A stretch of DNA of 41,911 bases from contig CAKUOS010000013.1 in the NCBI GenBank assembly GCA_934670025.1, positions 1 through 41,911 of the forward strand, given 5' to 3'. The stretch is from an uncultured Oscillospiraceae bacterium. GTDB lineage: Bacteria > Bacillota > Clostridia > Oscillospirales > Oscillospiraceae. The translations under genes and the position numbers were made by a program. The first letter of the stretch is position 1, and each line of letters starts with the position of its first letter. The notes under the pieces are model-generated. The model was not told the DNA's origin. It ran no database searches and saw only the letters and a list, made by a program, of their open reading frames with translations. Of the stretch, positions 23,362-30,379 are shown one piece after another.

Positions 23362-24489
23362 ATGAAAAAGAACATTTTTAAGGTCATCACCGCCGCAGCG
23401 CTGCTGCTGGCCATGCTCTTCACGCTGTGCGCGTGCGCGCCGAAGTCTCCCGCGGCCGATACGCCCGCAAACGTGACTGCGGACGAGGCCACGATGCCGG
23501 AACCCGGCACGCAGATGGACGAGGCCTTCGGCCAGGTGCCCGAGACGGGCAAGACCTTTACGGTCGGTATCTGCAACTACGTTGACGACGCTTCGCTCAA
23601 CCAGATCGTGGAGAACATCCAGGCCCGGCTCGAAGAGATCGGCACGGAAAAGGGCGTGACGTTCCAGATCGAGTATGACAACTGCAACGCCGACGCATCC
23701 ATCATGGAGCAGATCATTGCGAACTTCCAGGCCGAAAACGTCGATCTGATGGTCGGCGTGGCGACGCCGGTCGCCATGCGGATGCAGACCGCCACGGAAG
23801 ACAGCAGGACGCCTGTCGTCTTCGCCGCCGTCTCCGATCCCATCGGCGCCGGTCTTGTCGAGAGTCTCGAGGCCCCGGGCAGCAACGTCACCGGCACGTC
23901 CGACTATCTCGACACCGCATCCGTCATGAACCTCATCTTCGCCCAGAATCCCGACGCGAAGAAGATCGGCCTGCTGTACGACGCAGGACAGGATTCCTCG
24001 ACCGCGGCGATCGCCGGCGCGAAGGAATATCTCGAGGGCAAGGGCATCGAGGTCGTCGAGCACACCGGCTCGACCGCGGATGAGGTCATGCTGGCCGCAC
24101 AGGCGATGGTCGCCGACGGCGTCGACGCAGTCTTCACCCCGACCGACAACTCCATCATGAAAGCGGAGCTCGCCATCTATGAGACGTTCATCGAGGCCGG
24201 TATCCCGCAGTACACCGGCGCGGATTCCTTCGCACTCAACGGCGCGTTCCTCGGCTACGGCGTCGATTACGCGAACCTCGGCCGCGAGACGGCCGACATG
24301 ATCGCCGACATTCTGCTGAACGGCAAGGATCCTGCCGCGACCGCCGTCAAGACCTTTGACAACGGCACCGCGACCATCAACACCGAGACCTGCGAGGCGC
24401 TGGGCCTTGACTTCGATGCCATCAGCCAGGCGTTCGCGCCCTACTGCACGAAGATCAACACCCTGACGACGGCAGAGAGCTTCTCCTGA
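23362..24489 (+). CDS. trpX: ABC transporter substrate-binding lipoprotein, tryptophan type
   Basis: A 375-aa lipoprotein. The signal peptide ends in lipobox LCAC with Cys25 as the acylated residue, then comes an acidic/Pro linker. The mature domain is an ABC_sub_bind (PF04392-type) two-lobe binding protein: FTVGICNYVDDASLNQIVENI, NADASIMEQIIANFQAENVDLMVGVATPVA, VFAAVSDPIGAGLV, and KIGLLYDAGQDSS. Family members of this type encoded behind a Trp T-box are the TrpX components of TrpXYZ. The Trp specifier in the leader is the main support for tryptophan or a precursor as substrate. ATG 23362 has GGAGG at 23349-23353. First gene of the operon, with a leaky hairpin after it. Confidence 0.9.
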   Translation: MKKNIFKVITAAALLLAMLFTLCACAPKSPAADTPANVTADEATMPEPGTQMDEAFGQVPETGKTFTVGICNYVDDASLNQIVENIQARLEEIGTEKGVTFQIEYDNCNADASIMEQIIANFQAENVDLMVGVATPVAMRMQTATEDSRTPVVFAAVSDPIGAGLVESLEAPGSNVTGTSDYLDTASVMNLIFAQNPDAKKIGLLYDAGQDSSTAAIAGAKEYLEGKGIEVVEHTGSTADEVMLAAQAMVADGVDAVFTPTDNSIMKAELAIYETFIEAGIPQYTGADSFALNGAFLGYGVDYANLGRETADMIADILLNGKDPAATAVKTFDNGTATINTETCEALGLDFDAISQAFAPYCTKINTLTTAESFS

Positions 24490-24511
24490 TTCAAAAACAT
24501 TCAGTCGGCAG

Positions 24512-24537
24512 AGCCTTCCCGTGCGGGAGGGCTTTTG
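24512..24537 (+). terminator. Intercistronic hairpin between trpX and trpY
   Basis: AGCCTTCCCG (24512-24521) with CGGGAGGGCT (24524-24533, one G-U pair) and then TTTTG. As a partial terminator or RNA-stability element it would leave more binding protein than permease, as is common in ABC operons. Confidence 0.6.
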
Positions 24538-24566
24538 CCCGGTAAAAAACAGAAAGAGGAACTGTC

Positions 24567-25490
24567 ATGGAATTATCGAACGTGCTGGGTCTGGTACAGA
24601 CCGCGCTGGAGCTGGGCCTGATCTGCTCCATCACGGTGCTGGCGTTGTATCTCAGCTATACGATGCTGAACGTGTGTGATCTGTCGACCGACGGCTGCTT
24701 CACGCTCGGCGCGGTCGTCGGCGCGGTGACGGCAATGGCCGGTCATCCGATCCTTGCGATCTTCGCGGCGATGGCCTCCGGGCTTGTGTCGGGGCTTGTC
24801 GTGTCCGTTTTGCAGACGCGCATGGGCGTCAACAGCCTGCTTGCCGGTATCATCGTCAATACGGCGCTGTATTCGGTCAACATCGCCATCATGGGCGGCG
24901 CGTCGCTGCTGAGTCTCAACAAGGCCGACACGGTCTTTACCATGATGAAGACCGCGCTGGCGGATTCCGCGCTCGCCGGACAGCATAAGCTCCTCACGGC
25001 GCTCATCGCCGTGGCGCTGATCGTCGCGTTTCTGACGCTGTTTCTGCGCACGCGGCTGGGTCTTGCCATCCGCGCCACGGGCAATAACCCCGACATGGTG
25101 CGCTCGTCGTCCGTCAACCCCGTCATGACCACGACCATCGGCCTGTGCGTCGCGGGCAGCTTTACGGCGCTGTCCGGATGCCTGCTTGCGCAGTATCAGA
25201 AGGCCGCGGATATCAACATCGGGCAGGGCATGGTCACCATCGCGCTCGCGTCGCTGCTCATCGGCGGCACGATCCTCGGCAGGGGCGGCATTTTCCTGCG
25301 CGCGGTCGGCGCGGTGCTCGGCGCGATCGTTTTCCGCCTGGTCTACACCGTCGCGCTGCGGCTGGATATGCCCGCGTTCATGCTGAAATTCGTCTCGGCG
25401 GTCATCGTCGTGCTGGCGATCTCCGTGCCGTATCTCAAATCGCAGTGGCCCACGATCAGGCGCCGCATGGCGGGAAAGGGAGGCAGATAA
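24567..25490 (+). CDS. trpY: ABC transporter permease, tryptophan type
   Basis: A 307-aa inner-membrane permease of the branched-chain/BMP-like type that pairs with PF04392 binding proteins. It has about eight or nine hydrophobic helices: helix 1 LICSITVLALYLSYTMLNV, then DLSTDGCFTLGAVVGAVTAM, the GVNSLLAGIIVNTALYSVNIAIMGGA segment, and GLAIRATGNNPDMVRSSSVN, the coupling loop that contacts the ATPase. The motif (A)TGNNPDM is typical of this permease family. AGAGGA precedes ATG 24567. The stop is one base before the start of trpZ. It should form the channel for the tryptophan uptake system. Confidence 0.9.
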   Translation: MELSNVLGLVQTALELGLICSITVLALYLSYTMLNVCDLSTDGCFTLGAVVGAVTAMAGHPILAIFAAMASGLVSGLVVSVLQTRMGVNSLLAGIIVNTALYSVNIAIMGGASLLSLNKADTVFTMMKTALADSALAGQHKLLTALIAVALIVAFLTLFLRTRLGLAIRATGNNPDMVRSSSVNPVMTTTIGLCVAGSFTALSGCLLAQYQKAADINIGQGMVTIALASLLIGGTILGRGGIFLRAVGAVLGAIVFRLVYTVALRLDMPAFMLKFVSAVIVVLAISVPYLKSQWPTIRRRMAGKGGR

Positions 25491-25491
25491 A

Positions 25492-26280
25492 ATGCTGGAG
25501 CTGCAAAAGATCAGCAAGACCTTCAATCCCGGCACCGTCAATGAAAAGCGCGCGCTGCACGAGCTGTCGCTCAGCGTGCCGGACGGCGACTTCATCACCA
25601 TCATCGGCGCGAACGGCGCGGGCAAATCGACGCTGTTCGGCGCGATCTGCGGCAGTTTCCTGACCGACAGCGGAAAGATCGTGCTGGACGGCCGGGACGT
25701 GACGTTTGAACCGGAGTTTCGGCGCGCGAAGGCGATCGGCCGCCTGTTTCAGGATCCGATGCGCGGCAGCGCGCCGGGCATGACGATCGAGGAAAATCTG
25801 GCGCTCGCCGCCGGTCACGGCGGCTGGCTGTCGCATATGACGAAGCAGGACCGCGAAGTCTTCCGCGCGCAGCTGCGCGAGCTCGATATGGGACTCGAAG
25901 ACCGGCTGCGCCAGCCGGTGGGGCTGCTGTCGGGCGGTCAGCGGCAGGCGCTGACGCTTCTGATGGCGACGGTCGCAAAGCCGAAGCTGCTGCTGCTTGA
26001 CGAGCATACGGCTGCGCTCGATCCCGGCGCGGCGGAAAAGGTCCTCGCGCTCACCACGCGCATCACATCCGAGCGAAAGCTCACCTGCCTCATGGTCACG
26101 CACAATATGCGCCAGGCGCTGACGCTTGGAAACCGCACGCTCATGATGGACGCGGGCAGGATCGTCCTCGACGTCTCGGGCGAGGCGCGCGCGCACATGG
26201 ACGTGAGCGATCTGCTTGCGCAGTTCAAGGAGCGCGCGGGCAAGGCGCTCGATAACGACCGCATCCTCCTTTCGGAATAA
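25492..26280 (+). CDS. trpZ: ABC transporter ATP-binding protein, tryptophan type
   Basis: A 262-aa ATPase with a Walker A GANGAGKST (39-47), Q-loop Gln87 in LFQDPMRG, signature LSGGQ (146-150), Walker B LLLLDE (166-171) with H in place of the more usual P (DEHTAALDP), and switch His204 in MVTHNM. The D-loop AALDPG is intact. It should power the TrpY permease. It starts 1 nt after the trpY stop, with GGGAGG 5 nt upstream. Last gene of the operon, ended by a 13-bp terminator stem. Confidence 0.93.
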   Translation: MLELQKISKTFNPGTVNEKRALHELSLSVPDGDFITIIGANGAGKSTLFGAICGSFLTDSGKIVLDGRDVTFEPEFRRAKAIGRLFQDPMRGSAPGMTIEENLALAAGHGGWLSHMTKQDREVFRAQLRELDMGLEDRLRQPVGLLSGGQRQALTLLMATVAKPKLLLLDEHTAALDPGAAEKVLALTTRITSERKLTCLMVTHNMRQALTLGNRTLMMDAGRIVLDVSGEARAHMDVSDLLAQFKERAGKALDNDRILLSE

Positions 26281-26293
26281 CGCGAACACAAAG

Positions 26294-26328
26294 TACGCCC
26301 GGCGGGATACCCGCCGGGCGTATTTTTG
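26294..26328 (+). terminator. Terminator of the trpXYZ operon
   Basis: A 13-bp perfect stem, TACGCCCGGCGGG (26294-26306) with its complement (26310-26322), loop ATA, then TTTTTG. Confidence 0.92.
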
Positions 26329-26339
26329 TCTCATTATGC

Positions 26340-26369
26340 TTGCCTTGCGCATAGGATAGATGATATAAT
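26340..26369 (+). promoter_or_regulatory. Promoter of the Tim44-like gene
   Basis: TTGCCT (26340-26345), an 18-nt spacer and perfect TATAAT (26364-26369) with an extended TG two bases upstream. Confidence 0.7.
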
Positions 26370-26402
26370 GAAAATAGAAAGAGAAAAAGGAGGACGCATT
26401 TC

Positions 26403-27308
26403 ATGTCCAACAAGCTCAGGCGGCGGCTGTTTGCTGCGCTGCTGTGCATCCTGCTCGCGCTGACGGCCATTTTGCCGGCCGGTGCAGATTTCGGCGATTT
26501 TTCCGGTGACTCCGACTGGGGCAGCTCCTCGGATTCGGACTGGGGTTCGTCCGATTGGGGCAGCGATTCCTATGATTCCGACTACAGCTCCTCGGGCGAC
26601 GGCGAACTCGGCCCGGCGACGATCGTCATCATCTTCATTCTGGTCGTGGCGTTTGCCATCTTCGACGGTAAGTCGAAGAAGAAGGGCAAGAGCGGCTCCG
26701 TCAGCTGGAACACGGCGGCCAACCGCAAATTGCAGCCCATCGCGGACTATACGAAGCTCGATGAAAACTTTGACGCCAACGAATTGACCGCGAAGCTGTC
26801 GAATCTGTATGTGCAGATGCAGGATTGCTGGCAGAAGAAGGACATTTCGCCCATCCGTCCGCACTGCACCGACGTCTTCTTCACGCAGATGGAGAACCAG
26901 ATCGCGCGCAAGAAGCAGCAGGGTCAGACGAACTATATCGAGCGCATCGCGGTGCTCGGCACGGAGCTGCGCGGCTTCTGCCAGGAGAACGGCAACGACG
27001 TGATCGTCGCGCGCCTGAAGACGCGCATCGTCGATTACACGCTCGACGACAAGACCGGCAAACTCATCTCGGGTAGCCGGGACAAGGAAAAGTTCATGGT
27101 CTACGAGTGGGATCTTGTCCGTCCGACCGGCCAGAAGACCGAGCAGGGCGGCGGCAATATGCAGACCGTCAACTGCCCGAACTGCGGCGCGCCCGTGGAG
27201 ATCAACGCCAGCGCCAAGTGCCCGTACTGCGGCAGCGTCATCACGCTCGAGGAGCACGGCTTCGCGCTCAACGCCATCCGCGCCATCTCGCAGGAAACGA
27301 GAGGCTAA
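26403..27308 (+). CDS. Membrane protein with Tim44-like domain and zinc ribbon
   Basis: A 301-aa protein. A signal peptide or first TM (about 8-28) leads into a low-complexity Asp/Ser/Gly/Trp stretch (about 30-68, DWGSS-type units). A TM helix (about 71-87) follows, then a Lys-rich linker. Residues about 115-240 look like a Tim44-like/calcium-channel-associated domain (NELTAKLSNLYVQMQDCWQKKDI, FFTQMENQI, IVDYTLDDKTGKLISGS, YEWDLVR). A zinc ribbon, CPNC (258-261) and CPYC (273-276), lies near the C-terminus. The C-terminal half would be cytosolic. AAGGAGG lies before ATG 26403. Single gene between two strong terminators. Known relatives are uncharacterised, so function is unknown. Confidence 0.85.
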   Translation: MSNKLRRRLFAALLCILLALTAILPAGADFGDFSGDSDWGSSSDSDWGSSDWGSDSYDSDYSSSGDGELGPATIVIIFILVVAFAIFDGKSKKKGKSGSVSWNTAANRKLQPIADYTKLDENFDANELTAKLSNLYVQMQDCWQKKDISPIRPHCTDVFFTQMENQIARKKQQGQTNYIERIAVLGTELRGFCQENGNDVIVARLKTRIVDYTLDDKTGKLISGSRDKEKFMVYEWDLVRPTGQKTEQGGGNMQTVNCPNCGAPVEINASAKCPYCGSVITLEEHGFALNAIRAISQETRG

Positions 27309-27319
27309 GCAAATGCCAG

Positions 27320-27353
27320 AAAACCCCCGGCTGCATCGCAGCCGGGGGTTTTG
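27320..27353. terminator. Bidirectional terminator between convergent genes
   Basis: A 15-bp perfect stem, AAAACCCCCGGCTGC (27320-27334) with its complement (27338-27352), loop ATC. The A4 and T4 flanks let it serve both the Tim44-like gene and the leftward araC-type gene. Confidence 0.92.
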
Positions 27354-27369
27354 CACTGATTTCAGGCGT

Positions 27370-28533
27370 TTACACGGTGCCGGCTTCCGCCTCGCGGTAC
27401 TGCTTCGGCGTCATGCCGGTCCTGCGGCGGAAGGTGAGCGAAAAGTAGTGCGGATCGGCGAAGCCCACGCGCTCGGCGATCTCATACGTGCACAGGCCCG
27501 TCTCGCGCAGATACGCCTTGGCCTTTTCCATGCGCAGCGCGGTCAGATACTCGACGAAGGACTGGCCGGTCTTCTGCTTGAAGGCGGTGGAAAAATAGCT
27601 GCGGCTGACGCCCAGATGCTGCAAAAGCTCCGGGAGCTTGAGATCGCTGTTCATATAGTGCGCGGCGAGATATTCCGTTGCCATCCGTCCGCAGCGCGCC
27701 GCGGGCGTATCGTTGAGCTGCGCCTGCGTTTGCAGCAGATATCCCTCCAGCCGTTCAAACGACACCTGCACCTCTTCCAAAGACGCATCCTGTTCCGGAA
27801 GCAGGACGTGCGGCGCGCGCTGACGCTCTTCGGGCGAGAGCCGCGCGAGGATGCGCGTGTACAGCTGGCCGAGCACGCGGCTGCACTCGTCCACGTGTAC
27901 GCGCTTGTGCCGCATACAGGAGAACAGCGCGGCGGTCAGCGCGATCACGCGGCTTTCGCTGCCCGATTGCAGCGCGCTGTCGATGGCCTCGGCTGTGGGG
28001 CAGTCGTCCGTGCGCAGCGTCCCGGCTGCGCGGCGCAGCTCCGGGTCAAAGAGGATGGTATCGCCGGTCGAAAAGGCGTAGCCGCGCGCGTGCCGCGCCT
28101 CCCGGCACGACAGCAGCAGTCCCTCAAGCCCCGGATGGCATCCGCCGATGCCGACCGGCGCCTCGCAGTCGAGCGCCTGCAACTGCGTGCGCAGCTGCCG
28201 CGCACCGGCGGACATCCGCGCCATGAGCGCGGCGGTCTCGTCACCGCTGACGAGCAGCACCGCCGTGCTGCCGTGCAGCAGACAAAAGACGGCCGGGGCG
28301 CACTGCGTCTCAAACCAGGCCGCGCGCGTTTGCAGCGCTTCGAGCGGCCGCGGGAGCGAAGCCAGTGCAACGGCGTGCAGTTCGCCTTGCAGCGTCAGAT
28401 CCGCGCGCTGCAAGGCCAGCTGCAGCGCGGAAACAGAATGTTGGGCCAGCAGCTCGTCGAAAAAAAGCGCACGTTCTGCGCCTGACGGCGGGCGCGCAAA
28501 CATCTCGTCCTGCATCAGAGTTCGCTGATCCAT
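27370..28533 (-). CDS. AraC-family transcriptional regulator
   Basis: A 387-aa regulator. The last 100 residues form the double HTH of AraC proteins: AAHYMNSDLKLPELLQHLGVSRSYFSTAFKQKTGQSFVEYL, then the second helix pair CTYEIAERVGFADPHYFSLTFRRRTGMTPKQYRE. The 280 residues before it contain no recognised receiver or cupin motif and may be a GGDEF-like or unknown sensory region, as in some YesN-type relatives. ATG 28533 is preferred, since GGAGG lies 8 nt upstream; a TTG two codons earlier is too close to that site. Divergent from the iclR-type gene. Its targets are unknown. Confidence 0.9.
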   Translation of the reverse strand: MDQRTLMQDEMFARPPSGAERALFFDELLAQHSVSALQLALQRADLTLQGELHAVALASLPRPLEALQTRAAWFETQCAPAVFCLLHGSTAVLLVSGDETAALMARMSAGARQLRTQLQALDCEAPVGIGGCHPGLEGLLLSCREARHARGYAFSTGDTILFDPELRRAAGTLRTDDCPTAEAIDSALQSGSESRVIALTAALFSCMRHKRVHVDECSRVLGQLYTRILARLSPEERQRAPHVLLPEQDASLEEVQVSFERLEGYLLQTQAQLNDTPAARCGRMATEYLAAHYMNSDLKLPELLQHLGVSRSYFSTAFKQKTGQSFVEYLTALRMEKAKAYLRETGLCTYEIAERVGFADPHYFSLTFRRRTGMTPKQYREAEAGTV

Positions 28534-28568
28534 ACGCAATGCCTCCTTCTTCGTTACCGTTTGTTATT

Positions 28569-28597
28569 AGTATACAATATTTTGATGGAAATTGCAA
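28569..28597 (-). promoter_or_regulatory. Promoter of the araC-type gene
   Basis: On the minus strand, TTGCAA (28592-28597), a 17-nt spacer and TATACT (28569-28574). Confidence 0.8.
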
Positions 28598-28673
28598 CCT
28601 TCTCCGGTCAATTTGCTGAAATCCGCTGCGGAGTGAATTGCAAACAGAATTCGCTCATGCCGAACGTGCCCTA

Positions 28674-28702
28674 TTGCGGAACGCGCTTCCCCGTGCTATA
28701 GT
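28674..28702 (+). promoter_or_regulatory. Promoter of the iclR-type gene
   Basis: TTGCGG (28674-28679), a 17-nt spacer and TATAGT (28697-28702). Between the two divergent promoters there is a short palindrome, TCCGC-T-GCGGA (28622-28632), and GAATT...AATTC, which are possible operators. Confidence 0.75.
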
Positions 28703-28727
28703 AAACGCAAAAGGAGGACGACGCACC

Positions 28728-29498
28728 ATGACCGAAACCGAAGGGAAAACCATTCATTCCGTAGCCAAAGCCATCCGTCTGCTGGATCTGCTGACGGAAA
28801 ACGCGCAGCCCGCGACGCTGACCGAGCTGTATCAGAAGACCGGCTGGCCGAAAAGCACCATCCACGGGCTGCTGTCGACGATGCGCGAGTCCGGTCTTGT
28901 CGAGCAGACGGCCAACGGCCGCTATTGGCTCGGCATCCGCCTGTTTGAATACGGCTGCGCGGTGTCCAACTCCTGGGACATCGGCACGATCGCCCGGCCG
29001 CATATGCAGGCCATCTGTCAGGAGCTCGGCGAGAGCGTGTTTCTGTCGGTGTTCGACCGCGCTTCGGTCGTGACGCTGGCGGAGGAGGAGTCGCGCGCGA
29101 GTCTGCGCGTGGTGTCGGAGGTCGGCGCGCGGCTGCCCGTGCACTGCACGTCGCAGGGCAAGCTCTTCCTGGCCAACAGCTCGCAGGCCGAGTGCCGCCG
29201 CATCCTGACGCACACGGAGCTTAAGGCGTACACGCCGCACACGCTCACCACTCCGGAGCAGTTCGCGCCCGAGCTTCAGCGCATCCGCGAGCAGGGCTAT
29301 GCCGTGGAGAATGGGGAATATAAGATCGGCCTGCGGTCGGTTTCCGCGCCGATCTGCGACGTAAACGGCGAAGTGCGCTATGCCATCGGCTGCGTCGGAA
29401 TGTTCCGTCAGGTGCAGTCCGACGAATTCCTGCACGCCATCCGTCTGGTCTGCGCGGCGGCGGAGGCGATCTCCCGCGCCATCGGCTTCAGAGGATAG
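28728..29498 (+). CDS. IclR-family transcriptional regulator
   Basis: A 256-aa regulator. The N-terminal winged helix (residues about 10-70: SVAKAIRLLDLLTEN, then TELYQKTGWPKSTIHGLLSTMRESGLVEQ) is followed by the IclR effector domain (about 80-250), with LRVVSEVGARLPVHCTSQGK, YAVENGEYKIGLRSVSAPI and a C-terminal helix. IclR proteins sense small acids or sugar-acid metabolites. No catabolic operon adjoins it here, so its target may be the divergent araC-type gene or a distant locus. AAGGAGGACG precedes ATG 28728; an upstream in-frame ATG would overlap the promoter. Ends at a 13-bp terminator. Confidence 0.93.
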   Translation: MTETEGKTIHSVAKAIRLLDLLTENAQPATLTELYQKTGWPKSTIHGLLSTMRESGLVEQTANGRYWLGIRLFEYGCAVSNSWDIGTIARPHMQAICQELGESVFLSVFDRASVVTLAEEESRASLRVVSEVGARLPVHCTSQGKLFLANSSQAECRRILTHTELKAYTPHTLTTPEQFAPELQRIREQGYAVENGEYKIGLRSVSAPICDVNGEVRYAIGCVGMFRQVQSDEFLHAIRLVCAAAEAISRAIGFRG

Positions 29499-29572
29499 CA
29501 TCAGAAACGGCTTTGACGGAACGAATCATCGCAAAGCGATGCTTCTTATCCTCTAATGCCGTTTCTTCCTTT

Positions 29573-29607
29573 CCAAAATGCAGACCAAGTCTGCATTTTG
29601 GCTTTTT
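29573..29607 (+). terminator. Terminator of the iclR-type gene
   Basis: A 13-bp perfect stem, CCAAAATGCAGAC (29573-29585) with GTCTGCATTTTGG (29589-29601), then CTTTTTG. Confidence 0.88.
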
Positions 29608-29762
29608 GTGTGAATCCTTCCGGGAAGGTGTAGGGGCCGATGCCCACATCGGCCCGGCAGAAGGCACGTCCGAAACGCGGAACCCTGCGGCGAATCCGAT
29701 GGTTCCCTTCGGGCCGATGTGGGCATCGGCCCCTACGCAAATCTGGAAGACCCATGCAAAAA
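29603..29762 (-). repeat. Inverted-repeat element, copy B (about 160 bp)
   Basis: The core 29630-29736 has the same 27-bp perfect arms as copy A (GTAGGGGCCGATGCCC start) with a similar but not identical centre. Flanks match copy A when reversed: ATTTGC outside one arm, with TCTTCC and TTTTGCAT further out, and CCCGGAAG outside the other. It sits between the iclR and yfcE terminators. Confidence 0.87.
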
Positions 29763-29790
29763 GGTACAGCCATCGGGCTGTACCTTCTTT
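29758..29790 (-). terminator. Terminator of the YfcE-type operon
   Basis: An 11-bp perfect stem, AAGGTACAGCC (29761-29771) with GGCTGTACCTT (29776-29786), loop ATCG. It has a T run on either strand. Confidence 0.85.
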
Positions 29791-29813
29791 TTATAATATG
29801 GACCTGCGGCGTG

Positions 29814-30359
29814 TCAGACGCGCACGGTATGGTATCCCTCGCCGGCCAGCGTTTTCCACGTGAAAACGCCGCCCTCCAGCGTCATATAGCCGCGCGCGGA
29901 GCCGTTTTTCGGGATCGACACCGAGCCGGGGTTCAGATAGAGATTGTCCGCGCCGAACGCTTCCCACGCGGGCACGTGCGTGTGCCCGTGCAGCAGAATG
30001 TCGCCCGGGCACAGGGGCGGCAGATGCGCCGTGTTGAAGACATGGCCGTGCGTCGCGTAAACGAGGCGGTTTCCAACCGGGAAGACCGCGTAATCGGCCA
30101 GAATGGGGAACGTCAGCACCATCTGGTCGACCTCGGTGTCGCAGTTGCCGCGCACGCAGAACAGCCGTTCGCGCCGTTCGTTGAGCATGGCCAGCACCTG
30201 CTTGGGGGCATAGTTCTCGGGCAGATCGTTGCGCGGGCCGTGGTAGAGGATATCGCCCAGCAGCAGAAGCCGCTCCGCGCCCTCGCGGTCAAATGCGTCC
30301 AGCAGCTGCCGGCAATAGCCGGCCGCGCCGTGAATATCGGATGCGATCATGAGTTTCAT
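29814..30359 (-). CDS. YfcE/MJ0936-type metallophosphodiesterase
   Basis: A 181-aa calcineurin-like phosphodiesterase with all metal motifs in order: SDIHG (7-11), GDILYHGPRN, RGNCD, THGH and LLHGHTH, then the NPGS end motif. YfcE-type enzymes hydrolyse phosphodiesters with two metal ions; the natural substrate is unknown. ATG 30359 (MKLMIASDIHG) has AAAGGAA upstream; an in-frame extension would overlap the end of the ACT-MBL gene and lacks the usual start. It is the last gene of the tcdA - ACT-MBL - yfcE operon, 20 nt after its neighbour. Confidence 0.93.
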   Translation of the reverse strand: MKLMIASDIHGAAGYCRQLLDAFDREGAERLLLLGDILYHGPRNDLPENYAPKQVLAMLNERRERLFCVRGNCDTEVDQMVLTFPILADYAVFPVGNRLVYATHGHVFNTAHLPPLCPGDILLHGHTHVPAWEAFGADNLYLNPGSVSIPKNGSARGYMTLEGGVFTWKTLAGEGYHTVRV

Positions 30360-30379
30360 ATTGTTCGGTTCCTTTCGGT

